This document shows positions 20,103 to 30,151 of a stretch of 64,000 nucleotides of DNA, piece by piece. Source of the stretch: Planctellipticum variicoloris (GTDB lineage: Bacteria; Planctomycetota; Planctomycetia; Planctomycetales; Planctomycetaceae). Where the stretch lies: the NCBI RefSeq assembly GCF_030622045.1, contig NZ_CP130886.1, positions 1,439,557 through 1,503,556 on the forward strand, read 5' to 3'. Made by a program: the position numbers and the translations under genes. Positions within the stretch are counted from its first letter, which is position 1. The number at the start of each line of letters is the position of its first letter. The notes under the pieces are model-generated. The model made no database searches. It saw nothing but the letters and a program-made list of their open reading frames with translations, and was not told the origin of the DNA.

Positions 20103-20948
20103 ATGTCTGCCGAGAAGCAACTGATTCGCGTGGGACACAGTCCCGATCCCGACGATGCCTTCATGTTCCATGCGCTGGCGAATAACAAAATCGACGCCGG
20201 CCCCTACCGCTTCACCCACGAGCTGCAGGACATCCAGACCCTCAACGACCGGGCTCTGAAGGGCGAACTGGAACTGACCGCCGTCAGCCTGCACGGCTAC
20301 GCGTACATGACCGACAAGTACGCCCTCTGCGCCTGCGGGTGCAGCATGGGTGACGACTACGGCCCGATGGTCGTGGCCCGCGAGCCGATGACTCGCGAAG
20401 ACCTTCGCGGCAAGACGATCGCGATCCCCGGCAAATTGACAACTGCCTACCTGGCTCTCAAGTTGTGGCTGGGGGACGATTTCACCCCGGTCGTCTATCC
20501 CTTTGACGAAATCCTCAATGTCGTCGAGCAGGGGAAAGTCGACGCCGGCCTGATCATTCACGAAGGCCAGCTCACCTACATGAACCAGGGCCTCAAGCTG
20601 ATCGTCGATCTCGGCAAGTGGTGGCTCGAAGACACCGGCCTGCCCCTGCCGCTCGGCGGCAACGCGATCCGCCGGGATCTCGGCCCCAAGGTCATGCAGG
20701 ACGTCACCCGGCTGCTCAAGGAGAGCATCCAGTACGCTCTCGATCACCGGGCCGAGGCCCTGGCGTACGCCCTGCAGTTCGGTCGGGACCTCGACCGCAG
20801 CCAGGCTGACAAGTTCGTCGGCATGTACGTCAACGACTGGACGATCGACTTCGGCGAGCGCGGCCGGAAGGCCGTGGCGACGCTGCTGCAACGGGCGTAT
20901 GATGCGAAGATTATCCCGCAGCCGGTGCAGGTCGAATTCATCGGCTGA
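20103..20948 (+). CDS. mqnD: MqnD-like 1,4-dihydroxy-6-naphthoate synthase
   Basis: A 281-residue periplasmic-binding-fold enzyme of the futalosine (alternative menaquinone) pathway. It should turn cyclic de-hypoxanthine futalosine into dihydroxynaphthoate. The N-terminal VGHSPDPDDAFMFHALA matches the MqnD opening, normally close to SPCPNDTFIF; the Cys-Pro-Asn is replaced by Asp-Pro-Asp. RGKTIAIPGKLTTAYLALKL is the usual middle block. The start at 20103 follows GAGAG; an ATG at 20091 is also in frame. The next gene, nadB, lies 84 bp downstream. The MqnA/MqnD superfamily is sure; MqnD is the better fit. Confidence 0.85.
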   Translation: MSAEKQLIRVGHSPDPDDAFMFHALANNKIDAGPYRFTHELQDIQTLNDRALKGELELTAVSLHGYAYMTDKYALCACGCSMGDDYGPMVVAREPMTREDLRGKTIAIPGKLTTAYLALKLWLGDDFTPVVYPFDEILNVVEQGKVDAGLIIHEGQLTYMNQGLKLIVDLGKWWLEDTGLPLPLGGNAIRRDLGPKVMQDVTRLLKESIQYALDHRAEALAYALQFGRDLDRSQADKFVGMYVNDWTIDFGERGRKAVATLLQRAYDAKIIPQPVQVEFIG

Positions 20949-21032
20949 GCGATCGCGGGACGATGATGAACCGGCGCGGCCACCGCGCCGGTTTCCTTTG
21001 GCAGACGTCGACGACGAACTGGGAACGATCTG

Positions 21033-22664
21033 ATGGAACCGATTCGGATTGCCCCCAAGCGGCGGTATCTCGTGCGGTTCGATCCCAAACGGGTTCCCCA
21101 CCTCTTCACGGACGTGCTGATCGTCGGAGCCGGCATCGCGGGAATGCGGGCGGCCCTCGAAATCGACTCCCGGCTCAACGTGGTGATGGCCACCAAAGAT
21201 CGGGTCCAGCTCTCGAACAGCGCCTGGGCGCAGGGAGGCATCGCCGGCGTCTTTGATCCGGTGGACGATTTCGCCAACCACGTCGCCGACACGCTCGCCG
21301 CCGGCAAGGGCCTCTGCAACATCCCGATCGTCGAACTGGTCGTCCGGGAAGCCCCCGATCGCATCCGCGAGCTGATCGGCTACGGCGCGGTCTTCGATCA
21401 GGAAAACGGCGAGATGGCCCTCGGTCACGAAGGGGGCCACAGCCACCGCCGCGTGGCACACGCTCTCGGCGATGCCACCGGTAAAGAAATCATCCGGGCA
21501 CTCATCGAACGGACCCGCCAGTCTCCCAACATCGAAGTCTGGGAGCAGACCTTCACGCTCGATTTGCTCACTCACGAGGGGGAATGCCGCGGCGCGCTGA
21601 TGTGGAATCCCCAGCACGGCAAGACCTTCGTCTGGGCCAAGCAGACGATTCTGTGCACCGGCGGCGCGGGCCGGCTCTACCGCGAAACCACCAATCCCGA
21701 CATCGCCACCGCCGACGGACAGGCGATGGCCTTCCGCGCCGGGGCCGAGCTGCGCGACATGGAATTCATGCAGTTCCACCCGACGGTCCTCTACATCGCC
21801 GGCGGGTCCCGCCACCTGATCTCCGAGGCCGTCCGCGGCGAAGGGGGCCTGCTCCGCGACTGTCACGGCGTCCGCTTCATGGGGGACTACGATCCCGCGA
21901 TGGAACTGGCCCCCCGCGACGTCGTCAGCCAGGCCATCACGAAGCAGATGGAGAAAACCCGGCATCACTGCGTTTACCTCGACGTGACCCACCTGCCGAA
22001 GGAACTGGTCGCCGAGCGGTTTCCGCATATCCGCAAAGTCTGCGGCGACTTTGGCCTCGATCTAACTCGCGACCTGATTCCCGTCCGCCCCGGCGCGCAT
22101 TACATGGTCGGCGGCGTCACCACTGATGGTGAAGCCCGCACCTCTCTCAAACGCCTCTGGGCCGCCGGCGAAGTCACCTCCACAGGCCTCCACGGCGCCA
22201 ACCGCCTGGCCAGTAACAGCCTGCTGGAAGGCCTGGTCTTCGGGCGACGGGCCGGAGCGAACGTCTCGGCCCTGGCGCTCGACGAACCCGACCGGTTCTC
22301 CGCGATCCCGCTGGTTCCCGACCCGATTCAATCCACGCCCGGTATCGATGACGATCTCAAGCTCGAAGATCTGTGGAACTCGCTCACCAGCGAGATGTGG
22401 CGGCACGTAGGCATCTCGCGGAATGCGGAAGGGCTGGAATCGGCCCTGCACCAGATCGAATTCTGGGATCGCTACGTCGGTCCCCGCGAGTTCTCGTCCG
22501 TCCGCGGCTGGGAGCTGCAGAACATGCTCCTCACCGCCCGGCTGATGATCCGCGCCGCAGCCGTCCGCAAAGAATCTCGCGGCGTCCACGCCCGCAGCGA
22601 CTACCCCGCGATGGATCCCGCCGAAGCGGTCCATATTCCGCTGGTCGCGGACGACGTTCGTTGA
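21033..22664 (+). CDS. nadB: L-aspartate oxidase
   Basis: A 543-residue FAD enzyme that oxidises L-aspartate to iminoaspartate, the first step of NAD synthesis. The FAD-binding motif is VLIVGAGIAGMRAALE near residue 29. The catalytic region has SNSAWAQGGIAG, EFMQFHPTVLY, the arginine-containing EAVRGEGGLL, and the FAD-contact GLHGANRLASNSLLEGLVFG. The C-terminal helical domain of the succinate dehydrogenase/fumarate reductase family is present. The product would feed nadA, which is not in this window. The stop overlaps the first word of repeat locus B. Confidence 0.95.
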   Translation: MEPIRIAPKRRYLVRFDPKRVPHLFTDVLIVGAGIAGMRAALEIDSRLNVVMATKDRVQLSNSAWAQGGIAGVFDPVDDFANHVADTLAAGKGLCNIPIVELVVREAPDRIRELIGYGAVFDQENGEMALGHEGGHSHRRVAHALGDATGKEIIRALIERTRQSPNIEVWEQTFTLDLLTHEGECRGALMWNPQHGKTFVWAKQTILCTGGAGRLYRETTNPDIATADGQAMAFRAGAELRDMEFMQFHPTVLYIAGGSRHLISEAVRGEGGLLRDCHGVRFMGDYDPAMELAPRDVVSQAITKQMEKTRHHCVYLDVTHLPKELVAERFPHIRKVCGDFGLDLTRDLIPVRPGAHYMVGGVTTDGEARTSLKRLWAAGEVTSTGLHGANRLASNSLLEGLVFGRRAGANVSALALDEPDRFSAIPLVPDPIQSTPGIDDDLKLEDLWNSLTSEMWRHVGISRNAEGLESALHQIEFWDRYVGPREFSSVRGWELQNMLLTARLMIRAAAVRKESRGVHARSDYPAMDPAEAVHIPLVADDVR

Positions 22665-22758
22665 TGGTCGATCGTTGATCGTCGATGGTTAGAAGAAACG
22701 CCGCGGCCGACGACCTGGTATTTCTCAACGATCAACGATCGACCATCAACGATAAACG
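22663..22758. repeat. Heptamer-repeat locus B with a 19-bp inverted repeat
   Basis: The left tract (22663-22690) reads GATGGTC, GATCGTT, GATCGTC, GATGGTT. The right tract (22724-22758) reads CTCAACG, ATCAACG, ATCGACC, ATCAACG, ATAAACG. Segments 22664-22682 and 22728-22746 are perfectly complementary over 19 bp, with a 45-nt loop. It lies between the convergent nadB and DUF1501 genes, so it could end transcription from both sides. Confidence 0.85.
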
Positions 22759-22762
22759 CCCC

Positions 22763-24211
22763 TCACGCCAGAATCTCCCGCACCACTTCCCCATGCACGT
22801 CGGTCAGCCGGTAGTGCCGGCCCTGGAACTTGAACGTCAGCCGGGTGTGGTCGATCCCCAGCAGGTCCAGCAGCGTCGCCTGCAGGTCGTGGACGTGGAC
22901 CGGGTTCTCGGCGACGTTGTAGCCGAAGTCGTCCGTCGCGCCGTAGGTCATCCCCGGCTTGATGCCGCCCCCCGCGAACCACATCGTGAAACAGCGCGGG
23001 TGATGGTCCCGCCCGTAGTCCGTCTTCGTCAGCTTCCCCTGCGAATAATTCGTCCGGCCGAACTCACCTCCCCAGACGATCAGCGTGTCTTCCAGCAATC
23101 CCCGCTGCTTGAGATCCAGGATCAGGGCTTTGCAGGGCTGATCCACATCGGAGCACTGCCGTCGGATCGCCCCCGGCAGGTTCCCGTGCTGATCCCACCC
23201 CGGATGATAAAGCTGAATGAACCGCACGTTCCGCTCGGCGAGTCGGCGGGCCAGCAGGCAGTTCGCCGCGAATGTCCCCGGCTGCCGCGCGGCGGAACCG
23301 TAGAGTTCGAACGTCGCTTCCGTTTCCCCGGAGAGATCCATCACCTCGGGAACGCTGGTCTGCATCCGGTAAGCCATCTCGTACTGGGCCACCCGGGCGT
23401 TGATCTCCGGATCGCCCAGGTCTTCAAACTGCTGGTGATGCAGCTCGGCGAGCCGGTCGAGCATCTTCCGGCGGCTCGCCGCCGAGATTCCTTCCGGATT
23501 CTTGAGGTACAACACCGGATCGGCCCCCGAGCGGAACTGCACCCCCTGGTGGATGCTCGGCAGAAATCCATTGCCCCACAGCCGGGCATACAGCGGCTGA
23601 TCGATCCGGTCTTTCGAAATCAGCACCACGAACGCCGGCAGATTCTCGTTCGCGCTTCCCAGACCATAACTCAGCCACGAGCCGATCGACGGCCGGCCCG
23701 CAAGCTGCGAACCAGTCTGAAAGAACGTGATCGCCGGGTCGTGATTGATCGCCTCCGTGTGCAGCGACTTCACAAAGCACAGGTCATCGGCGACCTCGGC
23801 GAGCGATGGAAACAGCTCGCTGATTGTGGCGCCGCTCTCGCCGTGCTTGTCGAATTTGAAGACCGACCCCGCCAGCGGCAGAATCGCCTGGTTGGCAGAC
23901 ATCCCTGTCAAACGCTGCCCCTGCCGCACGCTCGCCGGCAGATCCTGGCCGTTCATCTCGTTGAGCAGCGGCTTATAATCGAACAGGTCGAGCTGAGACG
24001 GACCGCCGCTCATGAAAAGATAAATAATCCGCTTCGCCTGCGGCGTATGGTGCGGTTGATCGAGGATCCCCTGAAACGGATTCGGCGGCGCAATCTCAGC
24101 CACCGCGTCCCGTCCGAGCAGTTGCGACAGCGCCAGGCCACCCAGTCCGAGCCCCGAGCGGCCGAAGAAGTCCCGGCGATTCAAGCCCACATTCACGTTC
24201 GAGCAGAACAT
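22763..24211 (-). CDS. DUF1501 protein
   Basis: A 482-residue member of the DUF1501 family, paired with the DUF1549/DUF1553 gene upstream (41 bp gap). I start it at the ATG at 24211, which has GGAGAG 7 nt upstream; an in-frame ATG at 24244 is the alternative. The N-terminus carries a Tat-like [20 protein letters not shown] signal. Hallmarks are [40 protein letters not shown] and a C-terminal [20 protein letters not shown]. This last block ends in DVHGEVV like the third DUF1501 here, so these two are closer to each other than to the first. Confidence 0.94.
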   Translation of the reverse strand: MFCSNVNVGLNRRDFFGRSGLGLGGLALSQLLGRDAVAEIAPPNPFQGILDQPHHTPQAKRIIYLFMSGGPSQLDLFDYKPLLNEMNGQDLPASVRQGQRLTGMSANQAILPLAGSVFKFDKHGESGATISELFPSLAEVADDLCFVKSLHTEAINHDPAITFFQTGSQLAGRPSIGSWLSYGLGSANENLPAFVVLISKDRIDQPLYARLWGNGFLPSIHQGVQFRSGADPVLYLKNPEGISAASRRKMLDRLAELHHQQFEDLGDPEINARVAQYEMAYRMQTSVPEVMDLSGETEATFELYGSAARQPGTFAANCLLARRLAERNVRFIQLYHPGWDQHGNLPGAIRRQCSDVDQPCKALILDLKQRGLLEDTLIVWGGEFGRTNYSQGKLTKTDYGRDHHPRCFTMWFAGGGIKPGMTYGATDDFGYNVAENPVHVHDLQATLLDLLGIDHTRLTFKFQGRHYRLTDVHGEVVREILA

Positions 24212-24252
24212 TTTGCGTCTCTCCGCAGCTCGCGGTCGATTCATTCCGGAAA

Positions 24253-27200
24253 TCAGCGCAGAACGACGGTCTCGTCGAAGTTCAGCAGCAGTTCGGCCAC
24301 AACGGTCGCCGCCGCCAGGTCGAGCGGATCGAGCGATTCATCCGCCTTCCCTTCCCCCTGCGCCAGCAGCTTCTGAGCCGCCTCGGGATCGGCGGCGAAA
24401 ATGGCTCGCTGTTCGTCCCAGACCTGCTTCAACACCGCGATCTGCCGCGGCTGCGGCGATCGACTGGTCGCCGTCCGGAACGCCCAGGCGAGCCTCTCAT
24501 CCAGCGCCGCTCCCCCTTCCTTCAGCATCCGCTGGCCGAGGAACCGGGCCGCCTCCACAATCTGCACGTCATTCAGCAGCGCCAGCGCCTGCAGAGGCGT
24601 GCTCGTGCTCTGACGCTTCACCACGCAGACGTTTCGGTCGGCGGCGTCGAACGTGATCATCGAGGGCGGGGGAACGGTCCGTTTCCAGAACGTGTAAAGA
24701 CTCCGGCGATAGAGGTCCGGGCCGTGACCCTGGTCGTACTGCGGCCGGCCCATCGCCACGTCCCACAATCCGTCCGGCTGATACGGCTTCACGCTCGGGC
24801 CACCCAGCTTCTCCGCAAACAGTCCGCTGACCGCGAGCGCCTGGTCACGGAGCATCTCGGCAGTCAGCCGACGCACCGGCCCGCGGGCATGCAGCACGTT
24901 CGCCGGATCGCGGGCCAGCAACTCAGGAGACGCCACGGAGCTCTGCCGATAGGTCGCCGACATCACAATCTCTTTGAGCAGGGATTTCATGTCCCAGCCG
25001 TTCGCCACGAAGTCTCTCGCCAGCCAGTCAAGCAGATCCGGGTGCGACGGCCACGCCCCCTGACTGCCGAAATTGTCCGTTGTTTCCACCAGCCCGCGCC
25101 CAAAGCACTGCTGCCACGCGCGATTGACGGTCACCCGGGCCGTCAGCGGATGCTCGCGATCGGTCAGCCAGCGTGCCAGCCCCAGCCGGTTCTTCGGCTG
25201 ATCCGCTGGGAATGCGGGCAGCACCGCCGGAGTCCCCGCCGTCACGGGTTCGCCGGGTGCGTCGTAAGCTCCCCGCTTGAGGACGAACGTGGGCCGCGGC
25301 TCGGACATCTCCCGCATCGCCATGACTTCCATCACGGGATTGATCGTCTTAGACTGCTCCTGCCGCAAATCCGCCAGCACCTTTCGCGCATCGGCGACCG
25401 GCGCGGAAACGCGAGCCAGATAGTAGTCCTGCAGCTCTTTCCGCTGCCCGGGAGTCAATGCGTCAGGCGTCGCCGACCATGCCTCCTGACCGCGGGGATT
25501 GCCGGCGATCCTGGCGACCTCGATCGTCGTCAGGGGCAGATTGTAGATCTGCAGCTCGTCGACGCTCCCCCCCTTGAAACCACTGTCGCGAAATCGCGCC
25601 CCGATTTGAAATGCCGCAGACGCCCCGTCGTACGTGATGTCCTTGAACAGTCCGTCGCGGATCACTTCCACGTCCGCCGGAACACCGTTCAGGAACAGCT
25701 TCAAGCCCGCCGCCTTGCTGGAGCCGTCATAACTGATGGCCACGTGAGTCCAGTCCGCCGCCGGGATCGCCCCATTCGTCGTCACCTTCAGCGAATTTCC
25801 GGGCCACATGTGATGCAGACCGAATGAAACGTGACCATCTTCCAGCAGCAGTTCGTAGCCCCGGCTGCCGGCGTCCGCGGCGGCCTTGCTCGCATGAAAC
25901 ACGACCTCCCGCGAAACAATCTCCGCGGGCTTCAGCCAGAGCGTGAAGCTGAAGGCATCCGCCCGCGCGAAGGCGCCTACGCCTCCGCCGGTCAGGCTGT
26001 TGTCCCCCGAAAGAACCACCGCCTGCCCGACCTTGCCGGGCGCGAGTTGCGGGTTGTCGCTCGCCGAGAGAGGTTTCTCGACATCAATGCTGTTGACCGC
26101 CTTGTTCCCTTCGAGCGTCTCGAAGTCGAACGCAGCAACCGGTCTGGGCAGCGGTAACTCGCCGGTTCGACTCCCGAGCCATGTCGCCAACGCCGCCGCC
26201 TCGTCGGCTGTCACGGCCTGCAGTCGCTGTTCCGCGGCCTGGATCTGCTGGTCGAGCTGCCCCAACTTGGCCTCGGTCGCATCGTCCGGCAGCAGCAGCG
26301 TCGGGACCGGCATCGCGGGCGTGAAATACGTCGTCTGCCCGTATTCATCGATATTGTTGAAGAAGCTGTAGAGCCCGTAGAACTCCTGCTGCGAGATCGG
26401 GTCGTACTTGTGGTTGTGGCACCGCGAACACTCGAAGGTCAGACCGAGAAACGCCGTCCCCATCGTATTGACGCGGTCCACCACGTACGCCGTCCGGAAT
26501 TCCTCGGCGACCACGCCCCCCTCTTCGTTCTGCATGTGCAGCCGGTTGAAGGCGGTCGCCAGTCGCTGTTCGCGCGTGGCGTCCGGCAGGAGATCCCCCG
26601 CAAGCTGCCAGACGATGAACTCGCGGAACGGCAGATTCCGATTGAAAGCCCCGATCACCCAGTCCCGGTAGGGCCACATCGCCCGGTAGCGGTCCATCTG
26701 ATAACCGTGTGTGTCGGCATAGCGGGCAATATCCAGCCAGTCCGCCGCCATCCGCTCGCCGTAACGGGGAGATTCCAGCAGCCGGTCGACCACCCGTTCG
26801 TACGCGGCGGGAGAGGCGTCCGCAACAAACGCCGCCACCTCGGCAGGCGTCGGCGGCAACCCCGTCAGATCGAACGTCACCCGCCGGATCAGCGTCTCGC
26901 GATGCGCCGGAGCCGCCGGAGAAAGCCCTTCCCGCTCCAGCCGGGACAGGATAAATCGATCGATCGCATTTGCCGGCCAGTCGGTGCGTTTTACGGCCGG
27001 CGGTGCAGGACGGGCCATCGGCTCGAAGGCCCAGTGCCGCCCCCACGGCGCCCCTTCGTCGACCCACTGCCTGAGCAGCGCAATCTGCGACTTCGTCAGC
27101 TTGCCGGCAGCCCGGGCCGGCGGCATCACCTCATCGGGGTTGGTGCTCAGAATCCGCCGGACCAGTTCGCTCTGATCCGCCTTGCCGCGGACGATGATGT

Positions 27201-27402
27201 GCACGCTGTCCCGGGCGCGGAACACATCGGCCTCGCGGTCGAGGCGGAGATCCCCCTCGCGGGCCTTGTCATCCGGTCCATGACACTGGAAGCAGGCATC
27301 CGACAGGATCGGCAGAATATCGCGACTGAACTGAATGTCCCCCGCAACTGCGGAGCTCGCACACAGCGCAACAGTCAGGCAGGCCAGGAAAACGCGCAGC
27401 AT
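24253..27402 (-). CDS. Planctomycete cytochrome-domain protein with LamG insert (PSCyt1-DUF1549-LamG-DUF1553)
   Basis: A large exported protein of 1049 residues. A signal peptide covers residues 1-20. The N-terminal planctomycete cytochrome C domain has the haem motif CFQCH ([20 protein letters not shown]) and [17 protein letters not shown]1549 follows, with a second CxxCH ([13 protein letters not shown]). Residues about 430-630 form a concanavalin/LamG-like module ([20 protein letters not shown], then [20 protein letters not shown] and [11 protein letters not shown]), which in other proteins binds sugars. DUF1553 forms the C-terminal third ([20 protein letters not shown]). It is the first gene of a two-gene unit with the DUF1501 gene. 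Surface or periplasmic redox-linked function is only inferred. Confidence 0.94.
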   Translation of the reverse strand: MLRVFLACLTVALCASSAVAGDIQFSRDILPILSDACFQCHGPDDKAREGDLRLDREADVFRARDSVHIIVRGKADQSELVRRILSTNPDEVMPPARAAGKLTKSQIALLRQWVDEGAPWGRHWAFEPMARPAPPAVKRTDWPANAIDRFILSRLEREGLSPAAPAHRETLIRRVTFDLTGLPPTPAEVAAFVADASPAAYERVVDRLLESPRYGERMAADWLDIARYADTHGYQMDRYRAMWPYRDWVIGAFNRNLPFREFIVWQLAGDLLPDATREQRLATAFNRLHMQNEEGGVVAEEFRTAYVVDRVNTMGTAFLGLTFECSRCHNHKYDPISQQEFYGLYSFFNNIDEYGQTTYFTPAMPVPTLLLPDDATEAKLGQLDQQIQAAEQRLQAVTADEAAALATWLGSRTGELPLPRPVAAFDFETLEGNKAVNSIDVEKPLSASDNPQLAPGKVGQAVVLSGDNSLTGGGVGAFARADAFSFTLWLKPAEIVSREVVFHASKAAADAGSRGYELLLEDGHVSFGLHHMWPGNSLKVTTNGAIPAADWTHVAISYDGSSKAAGLKLFLNGVPADVEVIRDGLFKDITYDGASAAFQIGARFRDSGFKGGSVDELQIYNLPLTTIEVARIAGNPRGQEAWSATPDALTPGQRKELQDYYLARVSAPVADARKVLADLRQEQSKTINPVMEVMAMREMSEPRPTFVLKRGAYDAPGEPVTAGTPAVLPAFPADQPKNRLGLARWLTDREHPLTARVTVNRAWQQCFGRGLVETTDNFGSQGAWPSHPDLLDWLARDFVANGWDMKSLLKEIVMSATYRQSSVASPELLARDPANVLHARGPVRRLTAEMLRDQALAVSGLFAEKLGGPSVKPYQPDGLWDVAMGRPQYDQGHGPDLYRRSLYTFWKRTVPPPSMITFDAADRNVCVVKRQSTSTPLQALALLNDVQIVEAARFLGQRMLKEGGAALDERLAWAFRTATSRSPQPRQIAVLKQVWDEQRAIFAADPEAAQKLLAQGEGKADESLDPLDLAAATVVAELLLNFDETVVLR

Positions 27403-27497
27403 GGCGGGAACTCACAGGCGGAAAATCTGGCGGGTTTCGACCCCTCCAGTCTATCGCGCTGGTAGTGTGGGGCGATACCGCAACCGACGAGGCGGGA

Positions 27498-27661
27498 AAT
27501 GTCGAATGACGAAGGCGGAATGTCGAAAGGCAGGAGTCGAGAGACGAGAGTCGAGTGTCTAGAGCCAGATTCGACCGTTTGCCCCGTCTCCGGCGATAGG
27601 CGATCCACGATCAGCCCTCTTCTCTGGCGATTCGCTATTCGCTACTCCCTATTCGCTTCCC
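27498..27661. repeat. Heptamer-repeat locus C
   Basis: The left tract (27498-27567) has ten 7-bp words, such as AATGTCG, AATGACG, AAGGCGG, AATGTCG, GGAGTCG, AGAGACG and AGAGTCG. The right tract (27592-27661) again has ten words in one phase, such as GGCGATA, GGCGATC, CACGATC, GCGATTC, GCTATTC, GCTACTC and CCTATTC. The right tract runs into the stop codon and last residues of the DHDPS-family gene. It separates that gene from the upstream region of the cytochrome-domain gene. Confidence 0.8.
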
Positions 27662-28622
27662 TCGACTCCACCACCCGCATCCGCTGCCCCAACTCGCGCA
27701 AAACCTCCACGTCCGAGTCCGGCCGGGACGGACTCCGCGGATGCGTCTGGCTGGTCGACGTCCACCCGCGCAATTGCAGGAACTGGGCCGCCGAATGTTT
27801 GTACGCGGGGGACGGCGCGCGGAACGCAAAATACCCCAGATACTGGAGCTGGTCGTTCAGTTCGTAGAACCGCGGATCGCCCGCTTCCCAGTACGTGTCA
27901 CGCAGAGCAAACAGATCGGGGGCGAACGTGCTCAGGCCCAGCAGGTAGTCGCTGCCGTACATGATCATGTCGATCGCAAAATCGTTCCCCGTGTAGACGC
28001 GAAAGTCCGGCCGGACGCGATCCCGCAGCACGAGCCGTTCCCATTCCGGTTCGCGATGGAACGACGAGTGCTTGGCCCCGATGCACTGCGGAATCCGCAG
28101 CATCCCCTCGTACGTCGCCAGATCGTAGACCGCCCCGAACGGGGCCAGATCGGTCGTCAGTTCGAAGCCGATGAATCGGTCGCTCTTCGCCGCAAGCTGC
28201 TGATACGCCGCGACAATCTCCGGACCGGGCTGACGCGTCAGTCCGTACGACTGAAAGATCACCGGCGTTCCGCCGCGCCGGGCAATGGCGTCCATCCGTG
28301 CCAGATAGGCGTCCGGCTGAAACGCCGCTCCCGGCTGATCCCCCACGAACGCCCCGGCGACGAACGGCAGCCCCCCCAGGATGGCGCGGGTCCGGTCCAG
28401 GATGCGATCCTGCAGTTCCGCGTCGAGCAGGTGGACGTAGCCGGTGTCCATGTTGACCGCCGGCGTCAAACCGCAGCGGGCCGTCCGCTCGACGTGCGCC
28501 TCAAACGATGGCCAGTCGACTTCGCCGGACGCGACGAACGGCAGCAGGATGGCGGAAATCCCCTCGACCTTGCGACGGGGCCGCAGGAGCGTCAGGGGAT
28601 TGACGGTTGAGATTTCGGTCAT
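27642..28622 (-). CDS. Dihydrodipicolinate synthase family protein
   Basis: A 326-residue TIM-barrel lyase/aldolase of the DapA/NanA family. The N-terminal RRKVEGISAILLPFVASGEV matches the strand that holds the pyruvate-binding site. The Schiff-base lysine is expected in CIGAKHSSF, and the proton-relay tyrosine in VIFQSYG. It is divergent from the family consensus and is not next to lysine genes, so it is probably a sugar-acid or hydroxyproline-type lyase, not the lysine enzyme. The last residues (about 290-326) are low-complexity and partly encoded by repeat locus C, so the tail may be accidental. It is divergently arranged with the creatininase-family gene. Confidence 0.85.
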   Translation of the reverse strand: MTEISTVNPLTLLRPRRKVEGISAILLPFVASGEVDWPSFEAHVERTARCGLTPAVNMDTGYVHLLDAELQDRILDRTRAILGGLPFVAGAFVGDQPGAAFQPDAYLARMDAIARRGGTPVIFQSYGLTRQPGPEIVAAYQQLAAKSDRFIGFELTTDLAPFGAVYDLATYEGMLRIPQCIGAKHSSFHREPEWERLVLRDRVRPDFRVYTGNDFAIDMIMYGSDYLLGLSTFAPDLFALRDTYWEAGDPRFYELNDQLQYLGYFAFRAPSPAYKHSAAQFLQLRGWTSTSQTHPRSPSRPDSDVEVLRELGQRMRVVESREANRE

Positions 28623-28780
28623 GGAGCAGCTCGCAAATTGGGCGTGGGAGGCGGTCCCATCTTAGCCGGCAACCGGACCTGCGAGAACCAATGCGGCGGC
28701 GTACGCTTGCCGCGGTGACTTCGTGAGAGGACGATATGCTCTCTCGCCCGGTACTCCCGCCTTCCCAGACATAGAGGTGC

Positions 28781-29551
28781 ATGGTGCAACTTTCCGATCT
28801 GACTTGGCCCGCCGTCGAGGCCCTCCCCCGTTCGACCCCCGTCGTGATTCCTGTCGCGGCCCTCGAACAGCACGGCGGCCACCTCCCCGTTTTCACCGAC
28901 AGCCTGCTGCTCGGCGAAGTCGTCCGCCGGGCTTCCGCCGCCCTGGAAGGCCAGGCCCTGTTCGCCCCCCTGATGTGGCTGGGCAATTCGCACCACCACA
29001 TGGACTTTCCCGGCACCCTCTCCGCCAGCCCGCGGGTCTATTTGGATCTGCTGGTTGACCTGATGGAAAACTTCCTGTTCCACGGTTTCCGGCGGATCAT
29101 TCTGCTGAACGGCCACGGAGGCAATATTACGCCTGGCAAGCAGGCGGTCTTTGAAGTGCGGCAGAAGTACCGGCACCGCGAAGACCTGCTCCTGTTATTC
29201 GCCACGTACTGGGAATTCGCCGATCCGCGCGAAGGGCGATCCGACCTGGTCCAGACTTCGATGGGACATGCCTGCGAATGGGAGACCTCGATGATTCTCC
29301 GTCTGGCCCCGCACCTGGTCGGCCCGATCGACGGACTCGAGCCGGCGTCCTTCGAATACGGGTTTGAACCGGCCTATCGGGGCTGGACGACGAAGGATCG
29401 GACGAAACTCGGTTACATCGGTGATCCCCGCCGGGCGACCGCCGAAAAGGGAGAGCATCTGTTCGAAGTCTTCACGCAGGGGATCGTCCGCCACGTCCGC
29501 GACGTCGCCGGCTGGGATGGCCACACCTGGTTCCCGCCCGAGAAGGCCTGA
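28781..29551 (+). CDS. Creatininase family amidohydrolase
   Basis: A 256-residue metal-dependent amidase of the creatininase family, whose members act on creatinine, mycofactocin precursors or formamidopyrimidines. The metal ligands are visible: Glu29 and His31 region (EQHGGHLP), the Asp in VFTDSLLLGE, and the histidine in LLNGHGGNI; a further Glu lies in GHACEWETSMI. GAGG is only 3 nt from the ATG but 6 nt from the next GTG codon at 28784, so the start may be one codon later. It is divergent from the DHDPS-family gene and followed after 27 bp by sixA. Substrate unknown. Confidence 0.9.
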   Translation: MVQLSDLTWPAVEALPRSTPVVIPVAALEQHGGHLPVFTDSLLLGEVVRRASAALEGQALFAPLMWLGNSHHHMDFPGTLSASPRVYLDLLVDLMENFLFHGFRRIILLNGHGGNITPGKQAVFEVRQKYRHREDLLLLFATYWEFADPREGRSDLVQTSMGHACEWETSMILRLAPHLVGPIDGLEPASFEYGFEPAYRGWTTKDRTKLGYIGDPRRATAEKGEHLFEVFTQGIVRHVRDVAGWDGHTWFPPEKA

Positions 29552-29578
29552 GCCTCACCCGTTGAAGTAGGCTGTCCG

Positions 29579-30073
29579 ATGAAGACGCTCTGCCTGATGC
29601 GCCATGCCAAATCGAGCTGGGAGGCTCCCGAGCTGGCCGACCACGATCGCCCCCTCAACGTGCGGGGGCGACGGGCCGCGCCGCAGATCGCCCGCTGGCT
29701 GGGCCAGCACGACCTGCGCCCGGACTTTATCATCTGCTCGACCGCGGTCCGGGCTCAGGAAACCGTCAAACTCCTGCGTGCCGAATGGCTGCCGGTCAAA
29801 TTCGATGATTGTCCCGAGCTCTACATGGCGGGTCCTGAGCAATTGAAATCCGTGGTCAGCACATTCCCCGACGACGTTTCCTGCCTGCTGCTGGTCGCCC
29901 ACAATCCGGGCCTCGAAGAATGGCTCGCCGAGCTGACCGGCGTCCAACGCAAATTCCCCACGGCAGCCGTCGCAGTCCTGGACGCCGACGTCGACCACTG
30001 GTCCGACTGGCCCGGCCCCGCCAAACCAACACTCCGCGTCTTCCACACGCCCAAACAACTCACTGACAACTGA
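29579..30073 (+). CDS. sixA: SixA-type phosphohistidine phosphatase
   Basis: A 164-residue histidine phosphatase of the SixA group, which removes phosphate from histidine in phosphotransfer proteins. The catalytic RHG motif reads MRHAKSSW (Arg8, His9), the SixA form. The second catalytic histidine lies in LLVAHNPGLEEW. The C-terminal residues KQLTDN and the stop are encoded by the first words of repeat locus D, so the original tail may have been altered. It follows the creatininase gene by 27 bp on the same strand. Confidence 0.9.
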   Translation: MKTLCLMRHAKSSWEAPELADHDRPLNVRGRRAAPQIARWLGQHDLRPDFIICSTAVRAQETVKLLRAEWLPVKFDDCPELYMAGPEQLKSVVSTFPDDVSCLLLVAHNPGLEEWLAELTGVQRKFPTAAVAVLDADVDHWSDWPGPAKPTLRVFHTPKQLTDN

Positions 30074-30131
30074 CAACTGACAACTGACAAATTTCTGGCT
30101 GCTCGCTTCTCGCTATTCCCTATTCGCTATA
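30062..30131. repeat. Heptamer-repeat locus D
   Basis: Ten words in one unbroken 7-bp phase: ACTGACA four times, then AATTTCT, GGCTGCT, CGCTTCT, CGCTATT, CCCTATT, CGCTATA. The first word contains codons of sixA, whose stop lies at 30071-30073. The second half resembles the right tract of locus C, and the first half resembles loci E and G. Confidence 0.85.
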
Positions 30132-30151
30132 ACCCCGCCCGGAGCGCCCCC

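Noticed and set aside
27642-28622. Calling this gene dapA
   Set aside because: Active-site neighbourhood and context differ from the lysine-pathway enzyme; only family membership is supported.
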